Positions 50,486-62,399 of a DNA stretch of 64,000 nt are shown one piece after another. The translations under genes and the position numbers were made by a program. The notes below the pieces were generated by a model, which worked only from the letters and a program-made list of their open reading frames with translations, made no database searches and had not been told where the DNA came from. Origin of the DNA: Coenobita brevimanus (taxonomy: Eukaryota > Arthropoda > Malacostraca > Decapoda > Coenobitidae). The stretch covers positions 54,419,991 to 54,483,990 of the forward strand of contig CM064671.1 in the NCBI GenBank assembly GCA_032717465.1. The letters run 5' to 3'. How positions within the stretch are numbered: position 1 is the stretch's first letter; each line of letters starts with the position of its first letter.

Positions 50486-51519
50486 GACAGACAGATAAAT
50501 GACACAGCCATGACATATTGCATCCATATCGAACGTGAAGCACACTTGAAGCATTGTGTAGAAATTCCTGAGACACCTGGAAACTCTCCTCAGAAACAAT
50601 CCTTATAGTAACTAGAAGTATGGGCGTGTTGTATTTATTTTAAGAAGTGATGCCGAAAGCCTTTGTCGAACGTATTATAATTATCACGTTTTCAATCATG
50701 CGTGATGATTTATGAATACTGTATTACTACTGCAAGTGTTCTTTCTCGGTCCTTGATACAACGTTCAATACATGAAGGATAAAATATTTGCGTCTGTTTT
50801 TCACAGTCTTTGTGATATATATCGGCATTTCATTTAGTTGCTGTATGGCAACCATCGACTCCTATATGGCAATTTTTCATAACGTAATTACCTTCTCATA
50901 GTGCTTCAGGCTATCTTTGTAATGAGTATAATATATCCATCCTAGTAAAATAATTTTTGCTTGACTGTATCACGTAGAAAGTCGAGCTAAATGGGAAATA
51001 ACATCTTTATTAGCGTATGTCCTCCATGCATGAGTACCAATGCTTACGAGACTCGTAGTGTTCCTCTTCGTAGCCATCGGACCCCTGAGTAAGGATACTT
51101 TTCTGTTCAAGTGTATGTCATAATCTTCCCATGCAACAGAACCCACAAGTGTAAATTTACATCAAAATCCCCACATTCATCGCAAAATAAGTGACTAGAG
51201 GGGGGAAAAAACTAGGTCCAACCTCTAGTGAGTTCAATGTGCTCCAGTGCAGGTTCTGTACCGTACCTGCCATGAAGCATGTGTGGGTTCTCTCTGTTAT
51301 ATTATTTTCACAAATTTATTAATTGAGCTCCTAAACTTCCATTCTTCAATTGCTATTTACACATTTTTCTTTTCAGTTTAAATTTATGCTCCACAAGCCA
51401 CGTATCTCCATGACCTTCGATAATTCCGGCGGTACCGTTCATGTTGCCACTGGGTGATTTTTGTGGACCTAAGGAGAGATATCTGGTTGTGAACTGGGCA
51501 GTGGTGAGCAGCCCAAATG

Positions 51520-51882
51520 AAGAAGGACCTTGCGCAAGTGCAATGCGGAATCCACAATTCACTACCTCGCCCAAGCGCAAGTGCACAATCTGACAAATAT
51601 TTAGATTGCGCAATGTCGCAAAGAGCAAGCACAAACCATTTGCAAATATTTATGGGAATTACTGTATAATATTGAGATATTTAAATAAAATAGCATACAT
51701 AATTTTATTTATTATTATTATTTTCTATTATTTGTACTTTGGGCAAGTGCGCAATCTAATATTTAGCTTGCGCAATTTCGCAAAGCACTAGCGCAAACCA
51801 TTTGCATATATTTGTGGGAATTACTGTAAAATATTGAGATTTTTAAATAAAATAGCATACTTACTTTTATTTATTATAATTC
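51520..51882. repeat. Tandem duplication with TTGCGCAA-rich units
   Basis: GATTGCGCAATGTCGCAAAG to AAAATAGCATACATAATTTT (about 51604-51705) is repeated at about 51770-51870. Both copies hold CAAACCATTTGCA and GGGAATTACTGTA. Related GCGCAA-rich sequence appears at 52870-53000, across an inserted LINE end. Confidence 0.7.
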
Positions 51883-52383
51883 TATCTATCTATTGCCACA
51901 CGCCTTAATCCCATAAGGGGTGGCCACTGGCCACAAACAAGCAACAAGTCGCCTCCATGTCACCCTGTCCCCTACCATTTTACTGCCCTGCTCCCAGCTC
52001 ACACACCCCTCTCTCATTTACTTCTCCACTCCATCCCTCCATCTCATCCTTGGCCTCCCCCTCCCTCTCCCCCCCTCCACCTCACTCACATACACACTCC
52101 TCGTTAGTCTCACTCTCTATCCTCTCCATATGACCAAACCACCTCAGTGTGTTTCTCCTAACCCTGCCTATCACATCCACATCCACACCACAACGATCCT
52201 TCACTTCCTCATTTGTCATTCTGTCTCTCCATGTAACTCCACATGCTCCTATCAGATAACTCATTTATTTCCACAGCTCTCACTCATGACTTCTGTCCCT
52301 TCAACAAAGTCAAAGCTTCACTTCCATACATTACAGCTGATATCACAATACTGTCATGTACAGTAGTAACTTTTTCACTTGTG
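51883..52383 (-). mobile_element. RTE-like LINE 3' end (minus strand)
   Basis: Complement of 43668-44145: GACGGA-type C-terminal coding, RGACGVTWRDR-like block read as IGACGVTWRDRMTNEE, NTLRWFGHMERI, then a tail seen as TCTATCTATCTATTG at 51883. 5' truncated at about 52383, where CTACATGACAG-type sequence ends. Confidence 0.85.
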
Positions 52384-52535
52384 GAAGTTCAAACAGAGGA
52401 GTGAGCGGGCTGCGAAGTGGAGGGACAGGGAAACAAAGGCTGTGATGTTGCCAGTTTTACTTTCATCTGCATTTTCGCAAGGCGTTTTATTTAATAATTC
52501 AATATAGATATATAACAGCATGTGTAATTCCTTAC

Positions 52536-52634
52536 AAAAATCATTAAAACATATTATTTAAATCAAATATCCAGACCTAATAAATTATTAGGCTTTGGAT
52601 ATTTGATTTAAATAATATGTTTTAATGATTTTTT
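52536..52634. repeat. AT-rich hairpin
   Basis: TCATTAAAACATATTATTTA and the following ATCAAATATCCA are mirrored as reverse complement on the other side of an inner CCTAATAA/TTATTAGG. Total about 98 bp. Confidence 0.85.
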
Positions 52635-53308
52635 TTAATGAATTGCATATGCTACTCTTAATAAATAATGTATTTTTAATTTATCATTTACTAATAAAAA
52701 TTTAAAAAAAATATTAAAATACATTATCTCTGCTGAAGCATTTTAAGAAATGCTACTATCCTCCGTTTCTCCCACCTCCCCCCAGCAGAACCCTCGCTAC
52801 CTGCCCGAGCCTCCCCCATCCCTTGTCCAGACATACCGGAAGCTCCCAAGACCACGTGCCCCTTGGACTGGGCAGTGCGCAATCCACAGGACAGGTGCGC
52901 AAGGCAGGTGCGAAAGTGCAATATTGCGCATGGTCTCATGCGGTGCGCAGTGGGGAAACGATATTCACCAGAGCCAACGGTGCGCCATTGCGCTTTGTGG
53001 AAGTGTTTGTGCACCCGCCCAGCAGTGGAATTGGGTTATGGAAGGTATTCATATCTCCTTTACTAGCAAATGTCTTTCCAAAGCTGATCAAAATCGTCTG
53101 CAGGATGGAGGAATACAGTGAGCTTGTGACTGAACATCATGAGAAAATAATGGACAGTTCTGTAGGATTTCTTCTGATGCAGCTTTTTCTTGCAGATAAA
53201 CAAAAGATCCGTTTTCTCAATTCCAGTTAAAAGATCCGTTTTCTCAATTCCATATATAACTGGCTAAATGGTACGTTCGAATCAAACTCACCTCCAAATG
53301 TATAGCCG

Positions 53309-53597
53309 TCGGAATAAGTTCGTTTCCTTTTCCGTGGACTAAGGTTTTTGTAACACTGCTCAATGGAGAGCTATCCCCTCCTCCTCCCTTCCTCAGACTC
53401 CAACACACCCACCCAACCCCCCAACTTTTCTCCCCGACCCCATAACCCCACCCGATGCCCTCCACACTCTCGCTCACAGCCAGCTAGGGGTTTCTGTACT
53501 TCAAGCACCTTTCTAATTACGTGTAGTCCGAACAACTAATAAAGGAATAGTACAGTATATATCATAAACCAAGTTAGGAAAAGGTTTACTACACTGT

Positions 53598-53598
<1 letters not shown>
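53309..53598 (-). repeat. Inverted repeat arm, left (partner at 59463)
   Basis: About 290 bp, reverse complement of 59463-59752 at roughly 85-90% by eye. Shared blocks: CCAAGTTAGGAAAAGG, TTAGTTGTT-type, CTAGCTGGCTGTGAG and CCACGGAAAAGGAAA. Both copies border an AG/CT microsatellite on the same side of the unit. Confidence 0.8.

Positions 53599-53693
<95 letters not shown>
53598..53693. repeat. GT then AG microsatellite
   Basis: GT run about 53598-53622, then AG run to 53692. Purine-rich GA sequence continues to about 54700; small ORFs there are compositional. Confidence 0.95.
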
Positions 53694-53694
<1 letters not shown>

Positions 53695-54755
53695 AGGAGA
53701 CTGGGAGCGACAGGCGGAGAGGGAGGGCGAGTGGAATAATGAGAAATGAGAGGGCAGTTACGGAGAAATTAAAAAGGGAAGAGGCAAGGAGAGAACAACG
53801 AGAGCTAAGAAAAGAGACAGTGAGTGAGAAGAAGAGACAGTGAGAGGTGAAATGAGATACAAGCAGTGTGAAAGGGAAAGAGAAAAGGGACATGTGACTA
53901 GAAAGTCCGGGAGACAGGAAAGTAGAGACAAAAGGGGCGACACCTGATAGAAAATGGGAATGGAGCAAACATAGAAATGGGGATAACAAAAGGAAAAAGT
54001 GAGAAAAAGAGCAACGGAATGGAATACTCTGAACGATAATGAGAATAATTAGAGATGGAAGCAAGGTAACAGGAAGGAGGAAGAAAGTGTGTTATTCTGG
54101 CAAGGACGCAGGGAAAGAACTAAGCAGGATAAGACGAAAGCATTGGGGCTGAATGGAACGAATGTAACATTCAAGTAAAAAGGGAGGGAGAGAAACAGAG
54201 AAATTAGAGAAATTTGCGGAGAAAAAGTAGAAATTTAGGGTGGGAAGAAAATAGATTTATTTTTAGGGCAAGAAAGAGGGGGAGGGGATGTTAAAAAGGG
54301 AAGACAAGGGGAGGGAGAGGGAGGGAAAGACAGTGGGAAGAGCGGCATGAAAGAAGAGATTTCGGTGACAGGGAGAGACGGAGAGAGGATAGAGAGAAAT
54401 AGCATGCAGTTATTACTGGGGGAAGACAGCCGTAATGAAATGGATTTAGTTCAAGTAAAGAAATACGGAGAAAGTAATGGAGAAAAAAAGGTAAGATATG
54501 TGACAGATGAAAAAAGTATTACAAAGTTGTGACAGTGAGGGAGAAAGAAGAGTGAGGTAAGGAGGGAGTGACAGAGGGATAAAGAGACGAAGGAATGAGA
54601 TGAGGAAGGTATGACCTGAGCAAATAGCTATAAAGAAAGGGGAAGGAGGGAAATGGAAACTGGGGATGAGACAAAGGATCCAGAGAGAGAGAGAGACGGA
54701 GGGGAGGGGGCAGTACACAGACAAGCACAGACAGATAGGTCGACAAATATTCAGA

Positions 54756-54760
<5 letters not shown>

Positions 54761-54796
<36 letters not shown>

Positions 54797-54935
54797 CTCC
54801 CGTCCCTCTGTCACTCCTATAACACTGTTCCATTTTTTCACCTGCGTGTTTTCTTCTTTTCTGCTTCAGTTTCTCGTCTCACTCACTTTTTATCAGTATT
54901 TCTCCTGATTGTTCTTACCATTCCAAGTCTCTGTC

Positions 54936-54976
<41 letters not shown>

Positions 54977-55075
54977 GTATTCTTTTCTTCCCCTCCTTTC
55001 CTTCACACTCTTCTTTCCACCTCTCTTTCTCTTCCCCATCTTACATCATTTTACTCTCTCTCTCTCTCTCTCTCT
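54761..55075. repeat. GT, CTGT and CT microsatellites
   Basis: GT run 54761-54795, CTGT tetramers 54937-54975, CT run 55054-55075, in an otherwise strongly pyrimidine-rich strand. Confidence 0.9.
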
Positions 55076-55527
55076 AGGAATAAAGAGATTGTTCTCATAG
55101 TCTATATCGCCTTAATACGGCCACTTCCTGAGTTGCTGTGGAATTTTGGTCGCTTGAAAGAGACATACGTCGACTTAAAAACAGTTCAGGAGACTAAGGT
55201 ATCAGGTTCGCCTGAAGGCTGTGGGACTTTTTTAGCAGCAACTCGTAGACTACGAGGTCAGCTCATGAAAGTGTTTAAAATCTGAATGGGTTTCACAATC
55301 TTTACACAGAAAGTTGCTTATTCTTAACACGGACTCGGCACACAAGCATGGTTGGAACCTCAACATGAACGTTGTTAACACTACAGTAGAGAAGTTTAAG
55401 GGATTCATCGGCAGGATCTTATACTAGAATAAATATAAACTGGATATACATTCCCAAGCAAACAAGAAGTATCTCCACGGTATGGTCGGCATAGTCTTTT
55501 TCCTTATAACTCCTCTCTCTCTCTCTC

Positions 55528-55577
<50 letters not shown>

Positions 55578-55602
55578 GGAAGTGTCCACTGTTGCAACAT
55601 TC

Positions 55603-55663
55603 AGGCCGCTTTCACACAAGACCACCGGTGGCCGACACCGGTGGTCTCGTGTGAAAGCGGCCT
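55603..55663. repeat. Hairpin, 28-nt arms
   Basis: AGGCCGCTTTCACAC and the following AGACCACCGGTG are inverted around GCCGA, with one mismatch in 28. Looks like the joined ends or a very short derivative of a DNA transposon. Confidence 0.8.
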
Positions 55664-56515
55664 AAACCCCTACACAGCGGGGTTGTTTTTGCGCTCCTTG
55701 CGTGTCCCGCGAGGATATTCACACTCCAACTGACTTTTTAAAAATATTTGCCAAAAATCAGTTAGTAGTCCTAGAATATTACAGTATAATTACATATGGA
55801 TATGGCACATACCCTCAGCATTCTCCCGGGATGTTTGTTGAGTCATTGTCGAGTACCGTAGGACTTGTGGAGACTTCTGAAGTTGGGTAACGAAGTCTTC
55901 ACTTTACAATTCCCGACAATCCGTAATATGATTACCACAGCCTGATATTATCACTAGAAACACTATTCTATGATTTTCAAATAGTTTGGAATCCATACTC
56001 AAAAAAAAAAAAAAAAAAAAACTGTGAAAGCAATGAAAATTACGAGCGCGTACGAGCTTCCCACTTGCGTTCGTTCCCCACTGGTATTCTGTCATTTATT
56101 ATTCATAAAAACACCCACACTTTATATTCCTATTACTATATAACACTTACATATATCTGCAGTATTTATCCATAAGTTTCCTTCAGTAATAGTAGTTTAT
56201 TGTCACTGTAGGCATTCAATTTCTCTTTCAGTAAAATATGCAGAGAGCCAAGGTTTCACTTTCACTGTCAAAACTTCAAGTATTTGTACTCATATTCTTA
56301 TATTACTAATTATTTACATTTCTATTTACATTTTCTATTGTATTTTCAATATTTACACTTCCATTTTACTTACACTATGTAATGCACTGTCACTTGCAGT
56401 AACTTATAAAACTATATTACACTGTTCCATCATATTTACATCCATTGCTTTCACTTGCTATTTGCACATTTTTTACACATTATTTACACATTATTTACAT
56501 TTTCCACTTGCACTT

Positions 56516-58706
56516 TTAGAACTGCTTCGGGCTGTGGTAATCAAAAAAGCAGGTAATGCAGAGGGGAACCTGGTACTCAGCGCACTGCCAAGAGGTGCGT
56601 TTGTGCTCAGGTGTGCGTCTGGTGGTATGTGCACACATCTGGCACCTGCGGATCGCAGCCTTCCTCTTGGTTGCACCAGTCTGTGCCAATCCATGTACGC
56701 CCTCTGCTCAAGTCTGTCGGGAAGTCTTACAGCATGGCGCCTTGGAGCTGCTGCTGTCACCCTACCATATCTATCAAGCAGCTGCTGAACACAAGTCCTG
56801 GCAAACAACCTCAGGGAGAAGGACTTGGGTGGCTTTACCTTCATCTTGTACAGGATGAAGGCGATCAGCATCGTCATGTCTATGAGATATAGAAAAACTT
56901 TCCAATACCACTTAGTATTCTTCCCGAGGCAGTCGATCTCTCCATTCATCATGTCGGACTTGTCCACCAGCCACATGTGGATATTATTGCCGATGACAGC
57001 ATCAGGTTTCCTCACAGGTTCGCCTGTCCTATGGTCGACCTTGCCACTGTCTTTCAGTTCCCCCTTGTGTACGGTGATGAGCATGTCCACGACCCTCTTG
57101 TCATGCCACCGTATTGCCAGCATCTTCTCAGACTTGCGTAGGTACACGTCTTCTCGCTGTGAGTTTCCTGCCTCAGGGAATTTGGGGAAGTTGGCTCGAT
57201 TGCTCTTCACAGTGCCACAGGAGCTGATGCCGTGCTCTGAAAGGTATTTAGCAAGTTTCGGTGCTGTATAGTAGTTGTCAGTATACAGCACATGATTCCC
57301 ACCAAAATATCTTTCAAGCAGCACTTTCACTACACAGCCTGAGAAGCCAAGGGGGTGTGTTCTGTCCAGATCGACAGTGCTGGCTGAATAGATGACAAAG
57401 TCAAGGATGTACCCCATCTTACAGTCGCACAGTACAAAGAACTTGATTCCAAAGCAATGACATTTGCTTGGCATGTACTTTACAAACCTAAGACATCCTC
57501 TGAACAAAACCAAGGATTCGTCTCTGACAACCTTCTGAAATGGGTGGAAGAATGACATAAACTTATCCTTCATTCTGCTCAGAATCTCCCGGATCTTCCA
57601 GAGTGGGTCGGTCTGGGAAGGTATATCGTTGTTGGCGAAGTGCAGGTTTCCCATGATGTTCTGCAAGCGATCTCTGGCCATGTACCTACTGAAGGTGGGT
57701 GAGGGTAGCAAGGGGTCCATGGACCAGTATTCTTCCAACTCATGCTTCTTTGAATGTGGATGAGAAGCATGAGGGCGAAGAACACATACAGCTCCTGCAC
57801 TCCCAGCACGGTCCACTGTTGCATCTTTGCTGCACCTGCACCACTTGCAGCACGTTGCGACTTGTACCTGTTAGTCTCATCACATATGTGCTGCATGACT
57901 TTGTCATCGAGGAAGGCCAAAAGGAAGTCCACACACTCAGCATCCTCATCAAGAGTGAAGGCAGGCTGTATCCCTGAGGAACTCTCATCGAAATGAAGAT
58001 GTTCAGGGACGAAATAGGAACCTTCCATCCACACGAAGGCGTCCTGTCGTGGCAGTGTAGGGTGGGTGAGGGTGGAGGGTGGCTGTGAGGCAGACTGGGC
58101 TTTTTCAAGGTCATTCTCACTGACATTAGGTTGCCTTGTAGCACTAGCAGCCCTTACTCTACTTGTTACTCTACTTTTACGTGTCAGGGATTTACCTCTT
58201 CCCCTAGGGCCTGCCTTCACTGTAGGTGCTGGTGGAGACTCCAACGATGAAGACTCAGGAGAAAATTCCGCTAAAGATGAGGAAGAAATTAGTGAAGTGG
58301 GGCTGGGGCAGCAGGGAGGTGATTCACCTCGGGACTCATGGCAGGCTGGGTCACACGGGGCCATTATTCTGGGGCTAACCCGCTGCCTTTTCACTCCCTT
58401 CTCAAATTCCTTCCCTTGCTGCACTAAGGGCTCTTTTTCCTTGGAGCTAGGGATAACCTGGGACACTGAAGCACTCATACTAGGAGTTTCTGTTACGATT
58501 TCCTCCCCAGGCTCATCACACGATTCACCCGAAGGATCAAAGTCACTATCCCTCATTATCATTGATAATTCTGCCAGTTCAGATTCCACTGCTGAGTCAC
58601 TTAGTCCTTTACTGCTTCCCACATGAGGTTTTCTAGGGGTAGAGGTAACAGGGCCCTTTGCAATGGGCGCAGAAGTGGCGGAAATGGCGGGGTGCAAGTG
58701 CGACAT
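56516..58706 (-). pseudogene. piggyBac-family transposase, two frameshifts
   Basis: Minus strand. Frame A (58706 to about 57750): a low-complexity Ser/Pro/Glu N-terminus, a basic RGRGKSLTRKSR patch, then ELYVFFALMLLIHIQ. After a one-base shift, frame B continues with HELEEYWSMDPLLPSPTFSR and holds catalytic Asp candidates: VVRDESLVLF, LYTDNYYTAPKL, and the IDCLGKNTKWYWKVFLYLID block. A second shift near 56665 leads to the Cys-rich end: RRCQMCAHTTRR, WQCAEYQ, PLCITCF, stop at 56516. It would cut and paste at TTAA. The core is intact enough to suggest a recent loss or sequencing errors. Confidence 0.9.
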
Positions 58707-58745
58707 AGTTTCACCTCAGAGGACGACAAGGAACTGAATGACGCG

Positions 58746-58770
58746 ACATATATGGGCAGGCAAGGGTTAA
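58746..58770 (-). mobile_element. Candidate piggyBac 5' end at TTAA
   Basis: On the minus strand, TTAA then CCCTTGCCTGCCCATATA lies 60 bp before the transposase ATG. TTAA-CCC is how piggyBac termini begin. I found no matching inverted end left of 56516, so the element limits stay open. Confidence 0.45.
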
Positions 58771-59384
58771 CAATGTCAATAGGGTGACAGCTGCTAACTT
58801 ATATGCTAAGTAATGATTGGTAGGAAATCTCGACAATACATAAAAAAATAGGTAGTTCCAGGTGAATGTAAATATCACTTAGGCTTCTCCCTTCCTTTCT
58901 TATATATATTTTTATTACCAGAATAGATTATACAGCATATTTCAAGGGGAAATTACTGGGGGATATTAGCGAACGAGTGCATGTGAGGTGTTGTCAGGTG
59001 ATAATTAGACAATTCCAGGTGTATGGCACTATCACTTACCTTATTTCTTTTTTCTATATATTATTTTGTATAAGAATAGGACATAGGGCTTATTTTAATG
59101 GATGAAATCAGTGGAAAATTCCGGGAAGATTTGCTTAACCCAGCGCGGCCGGGCAGGCGAGAGGAGAGGGTAATGGAGGGGAGGTAGGGAGGGGAGTCAA
59201 GAACGGGGAAAAATGGGTAAATTTTCAAAAATTGATGGGAGTACAGATGACATCAGGAGAGCTAACTATTGTTGGACATTGGCAGTACTGATAGATGATA
59301 CAAGCCAGCACTTGTAAGCCCGGGAGATTTCAAAGTAACACAGAATCACAAAAGTGATGCCCTGCGGTATGATCCATTGCGCCC

Positions 59385-59423
59385 GAGCGTCACAAAAGTG
59401 ACGCCCCGCAGTTAAGAGGTTAA
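59385..59423 (-). repeat. Palindromic GTCACTTTTGTGAC near a second TTAA
   Basis: On the minus strand: TTAACCTCTTAACTGCGGGG, then the near-palindrome GCGTCACTTTTGTGACGC, repeated more loosely at 59345-59365. It resembles an alternative transposon terminus. It may belong to a longer piggyBac-related end or to another element. Confidence 0.35.
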
Positions 59424-59462
59424 TCACAGCAGCTTTATTCTCTCTCTCTCTCTCTCTCTCTA

Positions 59463-59752
59463 ACAGTGTAGCAAACCTTTTCCTAACTTGGCTTATGATA
59501 TATACTGTACTATTCCTTTATTAGTTGTTAGAATTACACGTAATTAGAGAAGTGCTTGAAGTACAGAAGCCCCTAGCTGGCTGTGAGTGAGAGTATGGAG
59601 GGTATCGGGTGGGGTTATGGGGTCGGAGAGAAAAGTGGGGTGGTTGGGTGGGAGTGTGGGACTATGAAGAAGGGAGGAGGAGGGGATAGCTCTCCATCGA
59701 GCAGAGTTACAAACACCTTAGTCCACGGAAAAGGAAAGGAACTTATTCTGAC
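59463..59752 (+). repeat. Inverted repeat arm, right (partner at 53309)
   Basis: See the left arm. The two arms enclose 5.9 kb that includes the piggyBac transposase. The ORF at 59583-59771 mirrors one in the left arm and is not a gene. Confidence 0.8.
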
Positions 59753-59754
59753 GT

Positions 59755-61850
59755 CTCTACGTGGATTTTAAGCTCTAGCAAAACATGTTCTCTTGTAGGG
59801 ATGGTTGTTTTGAAACCTGGTTATTCTACACCCATCTTTTGGTGGATCTGCACAAGCGTTTTCCCTTTTTTTTTTGGGGGGGGGCCATTAATCGCTTCAA
59901 AGGACGGAACACAAAAATTTTAGGCCTGGTTATATGTATAACAGGCTTGAGACCAATCGACCTAGAGTATAAAGTGAGAGTGTAGCAATAATCGTTGATA
60001 AGAACAAGATCACTAAGACAGATCAAAGAGAGAAACAAAATCCTTGTGGAAATTTAACAGATGTCATCTTACTAAAATCTTTAGTTTGATATTCGGTTTT
60101 ACCATTGCACCTTCGCCCGTCAATTTTCCGTGTACCATAGATTAAAGTCAGCAAAATTGCACCTCAATAATGGATATTTTCACAATAGTATATTGTTTGG
60201 AGGATTGTTATAAAATAACCACAGATAAAGTCCTTATCATGGGAATTATTTCAGTTACAAATTGCCGTGTTGTGTCACAGTTCACAATTAGTCTTTATTC
60301 TTAACACTGACGGAAGATTGGTGGCTGTCGTTTGTGTTATGGCATGATGGAGTACTGTAACTGTCATGCGTTCCCATTCTTCTCATGCACAGATTGATAT
60401 CCACTAGTCCTAGCTGACGTCTGAACATTTAATTTTTTGCACTTTCGGTGATTCCTCACAGCCTAATGCAGGGTTTGACCTAGTAATGACAGTGTTATTT
60501 ATTAATTAATTTATTTATTTTTCCAGTTGGTTCACTCATGGTTATAGTGCACCGAAGAGACTGGAATATATTTCCTGTGTTTTCAAGCTCCTTAACAAGT
60601 CTGCCTTCGTATGTGCTTTGCATACAGGACCTTAGGCATCTCTTGATTTTTTTTTCTAATTACACAGTTTAATCAAGTAACATACTAGTATGTAAAGAAG
60701 AAGAGGCATCCCCTTATAATGTGTAGGGCTGTGAAAGCAGAAAAGCTTCGTATATTTTATTGTGTCATCCGAAATTCACAGTTTTTAACACATTTATGAT
60801 GGTGATATTGAAAAATGGTAGTCTTTAATCATTTGGAGACAATACAGCATAATTATTATCTTATATGTACAACCGTATTTCAAGCATTGCTTCTTATTGT
60901 TAAAATACTTGTTGCTGCTTAATCCAGCCTGTCTGGCCTTGCAAAACCGTCGATCACAGGTAAGCAACTGCTTTGGAGTCGTTCTACTGTATATGTATAA
61001 TGAATTACATATATGGTGCAGGGAACCAGTGCCCCTTTGTAATAGGCAGGGTCTAACTAGGATCCTTCCCACGTTGAGGTACTGGGAAATATACGGAGGT
61101 TTGGCTCCAAGGTGGATGCCACAGCTGATCCACCCAGTGTTGTTGTTGTTGCTGTTGTGTTACACCAGTTTGCCTGATCGGGCAGACCCATCAACCGCAG
61201 GCAATCAACCGCTCATTCTGTGGCATCCTATGCAGTGAACTGATGTTCCCATGCAGCTGACAGCATTTAGCCACAGTGATGCGCAGGGATTTATGTGGAA
61301 GTTTTGTTCCTGAGTGGACGCCACATTTCCTTCCCTTCACCCAGTTAACAGGGGTACCACAGTAGATTCCATGTCACACAGTTATATGGCTATATGGTTA
61401 CCATCCTGGGTTATGAATGGTTTCCTCAGTTACAGAAACTATTTGGCTTGTTACTCTGTGTACTGTGTAGCGCCACCCGAAGTGGAAAGAAGAGAAATAA
61501 GTAGTGACATCAAAAATGGAAAAAAAACAGGAAATGAGAAGGACAGACAAAGAAAACGAATAACAGACCTGAAGGAAGATGCAGGCAGCACTACATCAAG
61601 TGAGTGGATGATGAGTGCCCTCACCTACCACACTCCACCCAGGGCACACAGAACCACCACGTGTAGGGTTCTCGTCAACGCCTTGTTTCACCACTTATTA
61701 TATGAAATGAACAAAGTGATATTATACTATACAGTACCAAACATGGGATATCTCTTAATAAATTCATTTTATTAACAATAACCTTTCATAATTTTTTTGA
61801 GTGCCGTTGCCAGCTATACTTTGTTATCCAGCTGATGAATCATACAAACA
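59755..61850. other. No gene recognised
   Basis: No domain or splice-consistent exon found on either strand. The frames at 60897-61238 and 61314-61775 contain no motif that I recognise. Confidence 0.4.
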
Positions 61851-61851
61851 G

Positions 61852-62397
61852 CTAATGTGTTAATGGCACAGAGGGGGACAGGCTAGTGTTACTGCCCTGA
61901 CACTGTACAAACTCACTCGTGGTATTAAAACCACTCATGACGTAGTTCAAGCAACTCTCGTTTACCGCTTGCTGATTATAACAGTACTGATGTGGATAAC
62001 AATAGCAGTGTGTCCTTGCATCTATGTGTGAGTAACTGTACAGAGCTTTAGGCAGTGTTTCTTTCTCAGCTGGCTGTTGTTGAACAGGGATGCTTTGTTG
62101 CTGGTATGCCGAACAGAAAGGCAGCAATGCTTGATTCTGTGCCTGAGATACCGGAGCGAAGAATCCTTCATTGCGAATTTGAATATTATTCTTATACTTT
62201 TTGGGCCGTCCGGTGCGCAGCTTGTTTCTCAGAGATCCATCCTGTCTCCACCTTCTGATCCACCTGTAGACCGTAGTTAGACTGGTGTCAATATCTCTGG
62301 CGATGGCGCGAGGGTGTGTGCCTTGCTCCCACAACCACACAATCATGGTCCTGTCAGTAACTCCAGTGGCTCGGGTGCGTCGCTGCTTAGCCATCAT
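61852..62397 (-). CDS. Small protein with a Tc1-type helix-turn-helix
   Basis: 181 codons. Residues about 8-70 form a homeodomain-like HTH: VTDRTMIVWLWEQGTHPRAI, ARDIDTSLTTVYRWIRRWRQ, then a GRPKKYK AT-hook-like patch. This is the DNA-binding N-terminus of Tc1/mariner-type transposases. No DDE catalytic domain follows; instead there is a Gln/Tyr/Cys-rich tail (AYQQQSIPVQQQP, CYCYPHQYCYNQQ) of unknown fold. The first Met of two adjacent ones was taken. It is either a domesticated DNA-binding gene or the remnant of a transposase with a new 3' end. Its intact frame over 180 codons favours a real gene. Confidence 0.6.
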   Translation of the reverse strand: MMAKQRRTRATGVTDRTMIVWLWEQGTHPRAIARDIDTSLTTVYRWIRRWRQDGSLRNKLRTGRPKKYKNNIQIRNEGFFAPVSQAQNQALLPFCSAYQQQSIPVQQQPAEKETLPKALYSYSHIDARTHCYCYPHQYCYNQQAVNESCLNYVMSGFNTTSEFVQCQGSNTSLSPSVPLTH

Positions 62398-62399
62398 AC

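Noticed and set aside
52724..53230. Overlapping ORFs of 96-135 codons on both strands
   Set aside because: No domain and no splice logic. The composition is driven by the GCGCAA-rich repeat.
54653..55285. 210-codon plus-strand ORF
   Set aside because: It runs through GT, CTGT and CT microsatellites. No conserved domain in the short unique end.
58066..58626. 186-codon plus-strand ORF
   Set aside because: Antisense of the low-complexity N-terminus of the piggyBac transposase.
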